The notes: generated by a model not told the origin, from the sequence alone. 64,000 nt of DNA from Corynebacterium phoceense (GCF_900092335.1 NZ_LT596208.1:1150722-1214721); one strand, 5' to 3'; counted from the stretch's first letter, positions 25,921 through 34,230 are shown. Numbers and translations are program-made.

Positions 25921-26799
25921 ATGATTAAAGACTCTCGTCTTTCTCTGCACACTCAGTCGCGCGCTGTTGCCCTCGGTGTTGGTGTTGCAATTGCCGCTTC
26001 AACGGTTGTCGCGCCGGCACATGCCGCTATCGTCTCCGGAAACACCTCCACCTGCACCCGCGAATTCACGTGGGCGGAAACGAATGAATTCAGCAATGGT
26101 CCGTTCCACTTCTTCGACGCACTGCGCGATGAAATGGAGAAGTCCCTATCTTCTGATGAGGCGCGTGCGCAGCTTGACGAGTACCAGCAGGCCGCGTACA
26201 GCGGCCTCAACGACGAAGCGCCGACCGACAAGGTCGTCGCGGAAGCGCTCGCTGCTGGCTACACGAAGGATGAAATCGACAACTACTTGCTGCTCATCAT
26301 GGACTCGGAGCGTTCAGAAGCAGGTGTCGTCACGACGCACGAGCTCGCCCAGGATCCTGTCGACATGATTAGCTCTGGCGAAGCCAACTCTCACCTTATG
26401 CCCGTGCTGCCCGCCGAGTCCGAGCGCAGTGACGCTCTGAAGAAGGCGATTGCTGGAATCGATCCCAAGACCGCCGCGGAGTACGCGGCATGGTCGAAGA
26501 CAGTCGCTGCCGCAGACGCGAAAGCCGTGGAGTTCTGCGAGAAGGGCACCATCGGCTCCTCCATCGTCGACTACCCCACCGGCGGTGCCAGCGATGCCGA
26601 CATCCTGTCCTCTGAGGAAAAGATTGCGCTCTCCAGCGACGACCCGTCGAACCGGGTTCCGGAGTCAGTGTCCTCGCAGGCAGCCATCGCGGGTCCGATC
26701 CTGGGTGTGCTTGCGATCATCGCGGCCGTAGCGGGCGCGCTGCAGCTGCCGCAGGCTCAGCCCATCATGCGCCAGCTGCGCTCGTTGCTCGGGGTGTAA
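25921..26799 (+). CDS. secreted protein with C-terminal membrane segment, unknown function
   Basis: A 292-residue protein. A signal peptide (about 1-36, VALGVGVAIAASTVVAPAHA) is followed by a mature start AIVSGNTSTCTREFTWAETN, a helical acidic domain, a second cysteine (VEFCEKG), and a C-terminal hydrophobic segment (about 257-278) plus a short basic tail, so it may be anchored with the body outside. I recognise no named family; proteins of this layout are common in corynebacteria. A decayed copy of its N-terminal region is at 31294-31463. Confidence 0.75.
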   Translation: MIKDSRLSLHTQSRAVALGVGVAIAASTVVAPAHAAIVSGNTSTCTREFTWAETNEFSNGPFHFFDALRDEMEKSLSSDEARAQLDEYQQAAYSGLNDEAPTDKVVAEALAAGYTKDEIDNYLLLIMDSERSEAGVVTTHELAQDPVDMISSGEANSHLMPVLPAESERSDALKKAIAGIDPKTAAEYAAWSKTVAAADAKAVEFCEKGTIGSSIVDYPTGGASDADILSSEEKIALSSDDPSNRVPESVSSQAAIAGPILGVLAIIAAVAGALQLPQAQPIMRQLRSLLGV

Positions 26800-26806
26800 A
26801 ACTCAC

Positions 26807-26836
26807 GCGACGCCGAGGTTGGGGGCTCGGCGTCGC
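26807..26836. terminator. bidirectional terminator hairpin
   Basis: An 11-bp perfect stem GCGACGCCGAG / CTCGGCGTCGC with an 8-base loop lies between two convergent genes. There is no T-run. Confidence 0.6.
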
Positions 26837-26865
26837 GAGGGGCATCGGCAAGCAGGGCGGGCTTG

Positions 26866-28110
26866 CTAGCGCAGCGGGTCGAAGTCCCGGATCTCCGGCA
26901 GGGTCTCCCCTGTCTCAATGAGGTGAGCGAGGGCGCGGCCGGAGGCGGGGCCTAAGACGACGCCCCACATGCCGTGGCCGCCGGCAACAAAGACGTTGGG
27001 GGCTTTGGTCACGCCGATAAGCGGCAGGCCGTCCGGGGTGACGGGGCGGGAGCCCACCCACTCGTCTTGGCGGTTGTCGAAGTTGAGGCCGGTGAACATT
27101 TCCTTGGCGGCCTTGACCATGGACTGGACGCGCTTGGGGTCGAAGGGAGCGTCGGCATCGCGGAACTCCATGGTGCCGGCAATGCGGAAGCGGCCCTCGT
27201 ACGGGGTGCAGGCCAGGCGCTGCGCGGGCAGGTAGACGGGATACTCGGCGGGGTGCGCGCCGGTATCAACGCTGAATGAGTAACCACGTCCGGCTTGGAC
27301 GCGGGTGCGCACGCCGAGCTTGCGGGCGAGCTTGGGCAGCCACGCGCCGGTGGCCAGGACCACGTGGTCGGCTTGGAGACGCTCGCCGGTGGAGAGCTCC
27401 ACCACGGGCTTGCGGGTGGACTGGACGTCCACGACGGAGGCGCCGGTGCGGATGGTGACGCCGCGGTCGCGGAGGGCATCGGCAAGCTTGTGGCAGAACG
27501 GACCCGGCTCAAAGTAGCGCTGGTTGCCCAGCTGGAAGACGAGCTGCGCGTTATCGCTGAGGAAGGGCACGAATTCGCGAGGATTGGCGACCTCTTCAAA
27601 CGGGACGTCCTGGCCGTGGCGCACGGCGCCTTCGACCTCATGAATAAACCCCTCGGCCTCCTGCTCGTTCTTGAAGGCGATGATGAACGGGCTCTTCTTC
27701 GTCCAGGACTCGACGCCGCCGTCGACCATCTCGTCATAGGCGTCGAGTGCCTTGAGATCGATGGGAGTGAGCGCAGCCATCGTCTTATCCCAGGCCTTCT
27801 GGGTGGCGTGCGCCATAAAACGCACGCCAAAGTCGATGACCTGCGGGCTGGGCGGAAGCGGGACGTGGAGGGCGGCATCCGGATTGAAGAAGGCCTGCGG
27901 GGTGTAGCGCCACAGCTCCGTGTTGGCGAGCGGAATGGTCTTGCCGGGGCTCAGCCACCCGGCATTGCCCCAGGAGGAACCGGCTGCGACGCCATCGCGG
28001 TCAATGACGGTGACCTCGTGGCCTTTCTGCCGGAGGAACCAGGCCGTGGACAAGCCGACCATGCCTGCGCCGACGACGATCGAATGTGGGGTGGACTGGG
28101 GTGCTGCCAT
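26866..28110 (-). CDS. FAD-dependent D-amino-acid dehydrogenase (DadA-like) oxidoreductase
   Basis: Probably oxidises a D-amino acid or related amine to the keto acid, passing electrons to a membrane acceptor. The 414-residue protein has the N-terminal FAD-binding dinucleotide fold (IVVGAGMVGLSTAWFLRQKG), GSSWGNAGWLSPG as in DadA, the ATGAWLPKLARKLG segment, and the C-terminal GSRPVTPDGLPLIG plus GGHGMWGVVLGPASGRALAH. GAGAGGAAG precedes the ATG. Substrate specificity is not determined by sequence; glycine or sarcosine oxidase-like relatives are possible. Confidence 0.85.
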   Translation of the reverse strand: MAAPQSTPHSIVVGAGMVGLSTAWFLRQKGHEVTVIDRDGVAAGSSWGNAGWLSPGKTIPLANTELWRYTPQAFFNPDAALHVPLPPSPQVIDFGVRFMAHATQKAWDKTMAALTPIDLKALDAYDEMVDGGVESWTKKSPFIIAFKNEQEAEGFIHEVEGAVRHGQDVPFEEVANPREFVPFLSDNAQLVFQLGNQRYFEPGPFCHKLADALRDRGVTIRTGASVVDVQSTRKPVVELSTGERLQADHVVLATGAWLPKLARKLGVRTRVQAGRGYSFSVDTGAHPAEYPVYLPAQRLACTPYEGRFRIAGTMEFRDADAPFDPKRVQSMVKAAKEMFTGLNFDNRQDEWVGSRPVTPDGLPLIGVTKAPNVFVAGGHGMWGVVLGPASGRALAHLIETGETLPEIRDFDPLR

Positions 28111-28323
28111 GGAATGCTTCCTCTCAGGGTGTCGAGTGGGTGTGTTGTGCGTAGAGCCCTTGTGGGGCGCGCACAGTGGGGTGTTAATTGTGAGACATAT
28201 TACTACCGTGTTGGTGGTTGTGTGGGGCGAAATGACGTCTCGATTGAGTGGGTGTTGTGGGGCCTCGGCGATGGTGGTTAATAGCTCGGTGCGGTGGGGT
28301 GACCTATGGCCCGGCGCGCGCGA

Positions 28324-28354
28324 AGCGCCGCCATCAAGGAAGGATGGCGGCGCT
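28324..28354. terminator. hairpin, probable terminator
   Basis: A 12-bp perfect stem AGCGCCGCCATC / GATGGCGGCGCT with a 7-base loop lies downstream of feoC and its adjoining oxidoreductase fragment. The 213 bases between this and the oxidoreductase gene start (28111-28323) hold no gene; a TAATAT -10-like box for that gene is near 28200. Confidence 0.55.
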
Positions 28355-28368
28355 GTATGTGGTGACTG

Positions 28369-28512
28369 TTAACGGAGGTGATGGACTTCGGCCAGCTTGT
28401 AGACCGGGGTGTCAAGTCCCTCGTAGCGGGCCTTCAACTGGAGCGCGAGGTAGCGCGAATAGTGGCGCGACTGGTGGAGGTTACCGCCGTGGAACCAGAG
28501 GTTGTCCTTGTC
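28369..28512 (-). pseudogene. C-terminal fragment of a flavin-dependent monooxygenase-like protein
   Basis: About 47 codons reading DNLWFHGGNLHQSRHYSRYL, then ALQLKARYEGLDTPVYKLAE and VHHLR followed by a stop. NLWFHGGNLHQSRHYS is characteristic of the end of CzcO-like FAD/NAD(P)-dependent monooxygenases. Upstream the frame passes into the antisense-irrelevant reading of feoC, so the first 90% of the gene is missing. It lies 8 bases beyond the feoC stop. Confidence 0.6.
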
Positions 28513-28519
28513 TCCCCAT

Positions 28520-28813
28520 CTAAGCCGGGCGGTGAAGGTGCAGCTCGATGGGAACCGTGCGGCCTGGAACGTGGGCTGCGCAGTTGCCGGCCCAGGAACA
28601 GCCGTCGCAGCTGGTGGCTTCGCACTCGCCGAGCGCTGCGCGCGTGAGCTCGCCGGTGGCCTCGAGGTGCGCCAGGACAAGGTCGACGGTCTCGGCGTCG
28701 AGCCCGGTCGCGGCGGCCAGCGCCGGGGTTCCGCTTATTCCCTGGGCCAACGCGGCGGTGACGGCGCGGGACGGTGGGAGGGATGGGGGCATCGGAAGGC
28801 TGCGGCGGAACAT
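28520..28813 (-). CDS. FeoC-like winged-helix protein with four cysteines
   Basis: A 97-residue protein whose ATG overlaps the feoB stop (TAATG). Residues about 15-60 look like a winged helix (AVTAALAQGISGTPALAAAT, ETVDLVLAHLEATGEL). A Cys cluster follows: C64, C69, C72 and C78 (C-x4-C-x2-C-x5-C), the kind of motif that binds an Fe-S cluster in FeoC. FeoC proteins sense iron or oxygen and modulate FeoB stability or expression. The call rests on position, size and the Cys pattern. Confidence 0.72.
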   Translation of the reverse strand: MFRRSLPMPPSLPPSRAVTAALAQGISGTPALAAATGLDAETVDLVLAHLEATGELTRAALGECEATSCDGCSWAGNCAAHVPGRTVPIELHLHRPA

Positions 28814-30795
28814 TACAGCACCAGCTTGAGGAGCTGGAAGGCGATGACGGAGAGCGTCCACGCAAAGGCGAGCTGCACGCCGAAGCCGAAGAGGGTCCAC
28901 CGCCAGCCGATTTCGCGGCGCTGTGCGGCGATGGTCGCCACGCACGGGGTGTACGAGAGCAGGAAGAGCATGTAGGCCCACACCGCGGCCAAAGCATGGC
29001 CTTCCGATGCCGCCTCAAAGTCAGCGCGGATACTGCTGGCGAGGGGGCTGGCGGCTTGCTCGGTGGGATCAGCATCCGTGACGTCCGCGACGGCATAGGT
29101 CTGCGCCCACGTGGAGATAAGCGCTTCCTTCGCCACGAAGCCGGTGACGAGCGGGCCAGTGAGCGACCACGAGTCAAAGCCAGCAGGCGCGAAGGCCGGG
29201 GCGATGGTGCGCGCGACGGTGCCGTACGCGGAATCCTGTGGGGCGACCTCACCAATCCGGGCGTCCGTGCCGACGGGGATGGCCATGAGCAGCCAGATGA
29301 CGATGACGGTGGAGACGATAATGCCGCCGGCGGTGCGCAGGAATCCTCTGAGACGAATCCACATGACGGACAAGGCCAGGCGCGCGGTGGGCAGCTGGTA
29401 GGAGGGCAAATCAATGACAAGTGCCTCGGCGGGCATGGCGCGCCACAGCGTGTGGCGCAGGAGCAGGCCGGTGAGCACGACGAGTGCGATGGAGACGACG
29501 TACATCGTGAAGACGGCGCTGCCTGCATGCGCCGGGAAGAAGGTCTGCGCGAGCATGAGGAAGACGACGAGGCGCGCGGAGCACGACGTGAATGGAATGA
29601 GCAGTGCGGTGAGGATGCGCTGTCTGGGCGCGGCGAGCACGCGCGTGGCGGCAATCGCCGGGACATTGCAGCCAAAACCCACGATGATGGGGATAAACGC
29701 CTTGCCCGGCAGCCCGATGGCGCGCATGACGCGGTCGGTGACCACCGCCGCCCGCGCCATATAGCCGGAGTCCTCCAGCACGGCCAGGCAGATGAACATG
29801 AGCGCCATGAGCGGGGCGAAGGTGAGCACGGTGCCCACGCCGCCGATGAAACCGTCGACAAGGAGGCCTTCCACCAGTCCCCCGCCCAGGCCGACTTTTT
29901 CGAGCCCGGCGCGCGCCGCATCAGAGACTGGCCCCAGGATGAACGCCTCGAGGCCATCCTGCAGCGGTGCCGCGACAGTGGTGGTGATCTGGAAGACGAG
30001 CCACATGACGCCAAGGAAGAGAATGGGCCCCAGGACCGGGTGGAGGGCGAAGCGGTCAATCTTCTCCGTGGCGGTGGTCGCGGCGGGACCGCGGGTGACG
30101 GCGGCCTTCACAGCAGCATCGACATCTCGGAATCGATCGTCGGGATCATGGGAGGTGCGGAGGGTGGTCTTAGTCGTGGCCAGTGCTGCGCGGACGGCGC
30201 GCTCTAGTTCTGCGATGCCGGAGCGCGTGCGTCCGTTGACAGTGACGACGGGCATCCCGAGCTGCTTTTCCAGCTTCCTGACATCCACGGTGATGCCGCG
30301 GGCGGCGGCCGTGTCCGTCTTACTCAGCGCGATGACGACGCGGTGCGGGTACTCCGCAACCTGCAGCGCCATGTTGAGACCGCGCGCCACGGCGGTGGCG
30401 TCGACGAGGACTACGACGGCATCGGGACGCTCGTCCACCGGATGCCTGATGAGCATGTCCCGGGTGAGCTCCTCATCCGGGCTCATAGGGTCGAGCGAAT
30501 ACGCGCCAGGAAAGTCGATGAGGTCGATCGCCTGCGCCTGGTGAGGGCAGTGGCACTCGCTGGTCCCGGCACACGCGCAGTCGTGCGCTGTGCTGAGCCG
30601 CCAGGCGCCGCGGGCGACCTCGACGGTGGTGCCTGGCCAGTTGCCGGTCTGGGCCTTCGCACCGGTGAGCGCGTTAAAGAGCGTGGACTTGCCGGAGTTC
30701 GGTGCGCCGACGAGCGCGACGATAGGCGCACCCGCGGGAGCTACTGCCCCGCCGGCATTGCTGTGACAGCTGGCGGCTTTGTGTGTGGTGCTCAT
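28813..30795 (-). CDS. feoB: ferrous iron transporter FeoB
   Basis: GTP-dependent Fe(II) uptake across the membrane. The 660-residue protein has an N-terminal G domain: GAPNSGKST (G1, 30-38), DFPG (G3, 94-97) and SKTD (G4, where NKxD is usual). A helical linker and two Gate regions with conserved membrane cysteines follow (IVGFGCNVPAI, FTSCSARLVVFL, and SYTPCVATIAA near the C-terminus). A Cys-rich insertion (C73, C75, C81, C83) lies between G2 and G3. Coupled to feoA by ATGA and to feoC by TAATG. Likely repressed by DtxR with iron. Confidence 0.95.
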   Translation of the reverse strand: MSTTHKAASCHSNAGGAVAPAGAPIVALVGAPNSGKSTLFNALTGAKAQTGNWPGTTVEVARGAWRLSTAHDCACAGTSECHCPHQAQAIDLIDFPGAYSLDPMSPDEELTRDMLIRHPVDERPDAVVVLVDATAVARGLNMALQVAEYPHRVVIALSKTDTAAARGITVDVRKLEKQLGMPVVTVNGRTRSGIAELERAVRAALATTKTTLRTSHDPDDRFRDVDAAVKAAVTRGPAATTATEKIDRFALHPVLGPILFLGVMWLVFQITTTVAAPLQDGLEAFILGPVSDAARAGLEKVGLGGGLVEGLLVDGFIGGVGTVLTFAPLMALMFICLAVLEDSGYMARAAVVTDRVMRAIGLPGKAFIPIIVGFGCNVPAIAATRVLAAPRQRILTALLIPFTSCSARLVVFLMLAQTFFPAHAGSAVFTMYVVSIALVVLTGLLLRHTLWRAMPAEALVIDLPSYQLPTARLALSVMWIRLRGFLRTAGGIIVSTVIVIWLLMAIPVGTDARIGEVAPQDSAYGTVARTIAPAFAPAGFDSWSLTGPLVTGFVAKEALISTWAQTYAVADVTDADPTEQAASPLASSIRADFEAASEGHALAAVWAYMLFLLSYTPCVATIAAQRREIGWRWTLFGFGVQLAFAWTLSVIAFQLLKLVL

Positions 30796-31100
30796 CGTTG
30801 GACGTCCAGGCTCGCGAGGGTCGCCACGTCGAGGGCGTAGCGGCAGCCGTCCACGGTCACGACGCGGCCGCCGCCGGCCGTCTTATTGCCAATGGTGAGT
30901 GTCGCGCCCTCGCGCAAGCCGAGCTCGCGCAGGCGAAGGGCCAGCGCCGGATTCGTGACGCGGGCGACGCTGGTGAGCACGGCTTCGGCGCCGACGGGCA
31001 GGAGGTGGGCGCGGGCAGTGCATTCGCGCTCGACCGCGCCAGGCAGCGGTGCAGAAGTCGCGGCGCGGTGGCCGGTGGCAAAAAGCGACAACATAACCAT
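30792..31100 (-). CDS. feoA: ferrous iron transport protein FeoA
   Basis: A small SH3-fold protein of 102 residues (about 30 N-terminal residues beyond the usual 75), with the FeoA signature ALRLRELGLREGATLTIGNK and a closing beta segment VVTVDGCRYALDVATLASL. It is thought to modulate FeoB. GAGGAAGTCCTC precedes the ATG at 31100, and its stop overlaps the feoB start. First gene of the feoABC operon. Confidence 0.9.
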   Translation of the reverse strand: MVMLSLFATGHRAATSAPLPGAVERECTARAHLLPVGAEAVLTSVARVTNPALALRLRELGLREGATLTIGNKTAGGGRVVTVDGCRYALDVATLASLDVQR

Positions 31101-31154
31101 GAGGACTTCCTCGTCAATGAGTGAGGCTGATAATTAATCTCATCGGTAGTTTAA

Positions 31155-31173
31155 ATCGCGAAGGCTTGCCTTA
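31155..31173 (-). promoter_or_regulatory. candidate DtxR box upstream of feoA
   Basis: On the minus strand TAAGGCAAGCCTTCGCGA matches about 11 of 19 positions of the DtxR consensus (TTAGGTTAGCCTAACCTAA), strongest in the central AAGGC..AGCCT part. It lies some 55-75 bases before the feoA ATG, close to an AT-rich TTAATTATC that could be the -10. The match is moderate; dtxR itself is in this window at 38562. Confidence 0.4.
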
Positions 31174-31293
31174 GGAAGGCGATCCTTGGCTTGACTACTT
31201 TGTCACACCCAGGGGTGGATCCCCTCCTTGTTTCGGCGCCGCGGTACGCGGCCATCAATTGCACTTTGTGCAGGGTGTTCCCGCGTCGCTGCC

Positions 31294-31463
31294 TGCCTCT
31301 TGAAAGTCGCTACCGCGGCGGCCTGACCGTCGTGCAGGCCGCTCTCGTCTCGGGCAATTCTGAGAACTGCACTCGCGAATTCACGGGAACGCTGGCCGCA
31401 TGCACCGGCCGAGTGCAGCGGCATGCGTCCCCTTCGGCAGGTGGGACTGCGAAGTATGAATGA
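31294..31463 (+). pseudogene. decayed N-terminal copy of a secreted protein
   Basis: After a frameshift near 31320 the sequence reads LTVVQAALVSGNSENCTREF, close to the mature N-terminus of the secreted protein encoded at 25921 (AAIVSGNTSTCTREFTW). The preceding bases in another frame give LLKVATAAA, which looks like the rest of a signal peptide. The frame ends 20 codons after the similarity without the acidic body of the protein. Confidence 0.5.
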
Positions 31464-31501
31464 GTCGCCGAAAACTCACTCTGTTTTTCGCTACTCATTC
31501 A
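31457..31501. repeat. imperfect hairpin repeat, copy 1
   Basis: TGAATGAGTCGCCGAAAA at the left pairs imperfectly with TTTTTCGCTACTCATTCA. The left arm and its flank (AGTATGAATGAGTCGCCG) are identical to the copy at 32391. It lies 7 bases beyond the stop of the DUF559 gene. Confidence 0.75.
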
Positions 31502-31508
31502 CGTTCCG

Positions 31509-32324
31509 TCATTCCAGAACAACCATCTCGTCGTGCATACCCCAATGCCACTGCCGTACGAAGAGCCTGTGCCACCGCTCGCTCAGTCGCGGGGCCTTCG
31601 CTGAGAGGATTTGCCCCACCACGTCCTCGAGATGATGTTTCACGCAAGAACCGGAATATCGAAGCGTCGTCCAGCCGCGCAGGACAGCATCATTATTCTT
31701 CCAGCGGTCATGGATGAACACGTCACGCTGGATGTGGAACTTGAATCCGTCAAGTTCGATTGCGACCTTCGTTTTCGGGATCACCAGATCCCAGCGGTAA
31801 AGCCCGATCAGGTGATTGACTTTTACCTCGACGCCATGTTCCCGCAGTGCACGGGCGACAGTGCGCTCGAGCAGGGACTCAGCCCCGACCGCGGCGCGGT
31901 TGATAAGTTCCCGCGTCCGCTTGGGAAGCTCGCGCACGTGCGAGAGATCCTCGTCGAGCAACCTCTGTCCCCTCTTTCCGCCGTAGCGGCTCGCGAGCAG
32001 CCGAATGGCCCGGTCGTCATTGGCGATATCGGCCACGGCGAGGGGGTGATACAGGATCTTAAGGTCGCCACGCGTGAGGTACACCAACCGGTTCCGTCGC
32101 GACACGGTCCATAGCTGCGAAGACGGTAGCGATGTGCGACTCACCAAGCGCAGCGGAAAGGTGAGCTGTTCACCCAGCAGCACCTGTGCGGCGCTCTCGC
32201 CGGTTAGATACGCACCCCTCTCGCAAGCGAGCGCCGCGAGCTGTTCCGGCGTCGGCTCTTCAGGCAAGTAAAGGCCCTGGCCTACTTTGAAAGCCCCCGG
32301 AAATTTTCTGTCAACAATCCCCAT
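31509..32324 (-). CDS. DUF559 (Vsr-like endonuclease fold) protein
   Basis: A 271-residue protein. The N-terminal half (about 1-130) resembles the winged-helix/AbiEi-like part found before DUF559 domains, with GAYLTGESAAQVLLGEQL. The C-terminal half (about 150-255) has the PD-(D/E)XK-like core: LERTVARALREHGV, YRWDLVIPKTKVAIELDGFK (Asp, then E-L-D), HDRWKNNDAVLRGWTTLRYS. These proteins are common in mobile actinobacterial loci and are presumed nucleases. GGGGGAG precedes the ATG. The gene is bracketed by two hairpin repeats. Confidence 0.8.
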   Translation of the reverse strand: MGIVDRKFPGAFKVGQGLYLPEEPTPEQLAALACERGAYLTGESAAQVLLGEQLTFPLRLVSRTSLPSSQLWTVSRRNRLVYLTRGDLKILYHPLAVADIANDDRAIRLLASRYGGKRGQRLLDEDLSHVRELPKRTRELINRAAVGAESLLERTVARALREHGVEVKVNHLIGLYRWDLVIPKTKVAIELDGFKFHIQRDVFIHDRWKNNDAVLRGWTTLRYSGSCVKHHLEDVVGQILSAKAPRLSERWHRLFVRQWHWGMHDEMVVLE

Positions 32325-32390
32325 GCTGATCTCCCCCGTGTGTTGTGAGCATCAGCCTAACCGAAGGCGCCCGAGCGTGCAGCACAAGTA

Positions 32391-32435
32391 TGAATGAGTC
32401 GCCGAAAATTCACCCGATTTTCGGCGACTCATTCA
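32391..32435. repeat. perfect hairpin repeat, copy 2
   Basis: A 19-bp perfect stem, TGAATGAGTCGCCGAAAAT and its complement, with a 7-base loop, between the helicase 3' end and the DUF559 start. Shares left arm and flank with copy 1 at 31457. It could serve as the helicase terminator. Confidence 0.8.
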
Positions 32436-32463
32436 CGTTTCGACAAGCGAGAGCACCTGCGCT

Positions 32464-34230
32464 CTACCAAGCCCGCAGAAAATCAATCCGCGCCTGCAGC
32501 TGCTCCGCGTTGCACAGTGCGGTGGGCGGGCCGCCGCAGGCCTTTCTGACCTCCGTGTGGATAGCGCCGTGCGGGCGGCCGGAGCTCTGCGCCTTGATGG
32601 AGACCAAGGTGTTGAGCTCCTTGCGCAGCTCGGCGATCTCATCGACAACACCGCTGGCTTCGCCAGCGGCATCGGAAGCAGCGGGCTTCCGGTTCTGCGG
32701 CGCGCTGGGCAGGCCGAAGATTTCGCGGCGGTGGGCCTCGGCGGCCTCGGCGGCGCGCTTGGCCTTCTCTTCCTGCTCGCGGCGGTCGAGTTCATCGGAC
32801 TGCTTCTTGCGCAGCAGGTCCTTGACCTGATCGGCGTCGAGGAGGCCGGGGATGCCGATGAAGTCCTGGTCTTCCTGCGTGATATCGCCGGTGGTGAACT
32901 GGGAGCCGTTGAAGAGCAGGCCGGAGAACTCAGCCTCCGCACCCAAGGACTCGTAGGTCGGCTCGAGCATGTCCTGCTCGGTCTTCTTCTTGTTGGCTTC
33001 GGCCAACAGATCGTCGTCCCAGCCCTCCTTATCCGGGGACTTCTCCGCACCAAGGACGTGGTCACGGGACTTTTCCATGTTCTCCGCCAGGCCCAGGAGC
33101 ACGGGGACGGAGGGCAGGAAGACACTCGCGGTTTCGCCCGGCATGCGCGAACGCACAAAACGGCCGATGGCCTGCGCGAAGAAGAGCGGCGTGGACGCGG
33201 AGGTGGCGTAGACGCCCACGGCCAGGCGCGGGACGTCGACGCCCTCAGAAACCATGCGCACAGCGACCATCCACTCGTCGGTGGACTGGGAGAATTCCTC
33301 AATGCGGTCCGAGGACGTCGGATCGTCGGAGAGGATGACGGAGACCGGCGTATTCGACAGCTTCTTCAAGATCTTCGCGTACGCGCGGGCGGTCTGCGTG
33401 TCCGTGGCGAGCACGAGGCCGCCGGCGTCCGGCATGTTGCGGCGCATCTGCATAAGCCGCGTGTGTGCCGCATTCAAAACGGTAGGAATCCACTCGCCCT
33501 TGGGGTCCAGCGCCGTCTTCCACGCGCGGGCGGTCTGCTCCGGGTTGAGGATGTCGCCCAGGCGGGCGGCATGCTCCTCGCCGGCGGAATCGCGCCAGCG
33601 CGACTCGCCAGAGTAAGAAAGGAAGACCACGGGGCGCACGACGCCATCGGCAAGCGCGTCACCGTACCCATAGGTGTGGTCGGACTGGCTAACGAGGTGG
33701 CCCTCACCGTCCTGCTCGTAGCGCACGAAGGGGATCTGCGAGTCATCGGAACGGAACGGCGTACCTGTAAGCGCCAGGCGGTGCTCCACGTCGTCGTAGG
33801 CCTCGCGCACGCCGTCGCCCCAGCTTTTTGCGTCGCCGGCGTGGTGGATCTCGTCAAGGATCACCAACGTGCGCTTGGACGAGGCCACGGCGCGGTGCTT
33901 GAACGGGTGCATGCCTACCTGGGCATAGGTGACCACAATGCCGTCGTACGCCGGGTTGACCGCAGACGAGTTCTTAAAGTTCGGGTCCAGCGACAGGTTC
34001 ACGCGCGCGGCGGCGTGGGACCACTGCACCTTGAGGTGCTCCGTGGGGACCACAACAATGACGCGGTCGACCGTGCGGTCATCGATAAGCTCCGTGGCAA
34101 TGCGCAACGCGAACGTCGTCTTACCGGCACCCGGCGTTGCCACGGCCATGAAGTCACGCGGTTTGGTTGCCAAGAATTTGTCCAATGCCGCCTGTTGCCA
34201 GGCGCGCAAAGGACCGCGGCGGGCGCTCAC
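32464..34230 (-). CDS. SF2 DEAD/DEAH-box helicase
   Basis: A 588-residue nucleic-acid helicase. Motifs in order: TPGAGKTTFALR (I, about 34-45), VVPTEHLKVQW (Ia), ILDEIHHAG (II, DEIH), LTGTPFRSD (III), VRMVSEGVDVPRL (V) and AQAIGRFVRSR (VI). A C-terminal extension with a long Glu/Lys/Ala helix (about 490-530) is present. It is coupled by GTGA overlap to the DUF3039 gene, the standard actinobacterial pair. Substrate unknown; repair or RNA metabolism is presumed. Confidence 0.92.
   Translation of the reverse strand: MSARRGPLRAWQQAALDKFLATKPRDFMAVATPGAGKTTFALRIATELIDDRTVDRVIVVVPTEHLKVQWSHAAARVNLSLDPNFKNSSAVNPAYDGIVVTYAQVGMHPFKHRAVASSKRTLVILDEIHHAGDAKSWGDGVREAYDDVEHRLALTGTPFRSDDSQIPFVRYEQDGEGHLVSQSDHTYGYGDALADGVVRPVVFLSYSGESRWRDSAGEEHAARLGDILNPEQTARAWKTALDPKGEWIPTVLNAAHTRLMQMRRNMPDAGGLVLATDTQTARAYAKILKKLSNTPVSVILSDDPTSSDRIEEFSQSTDEWMVAVRMVSEGVDVPRLAVGVYATSASTPLFFAQAIGRFVRSRMPGETASVFLPSVPVLLGLAENMEKSRDHVLGAEKSPDKEGWDDDLLAEANKKKTEQDMLEPTYESLGAEAEFSGLLFNGSQFTTGDITQEDQDFIGIPGLLDADQVKDLLRKKQSDELDRREQEEKAKRAAEAAEAHRREIFGLPSAPQNRKPAASDAAGEASGVVDEIAELRKELNTLVSIKAQSSGRPHGAIHTEVRKACGGPPTALCNAEQLQARIDFLRAW

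Noticed and set aside
28774-30207. 477-codon plus-strand open frame opposite feoB
   Set aside because: Its composition (Gly/Glu/Arg/His runs) is a high-GC shadow, while the minus strand has all FeoB motifs.
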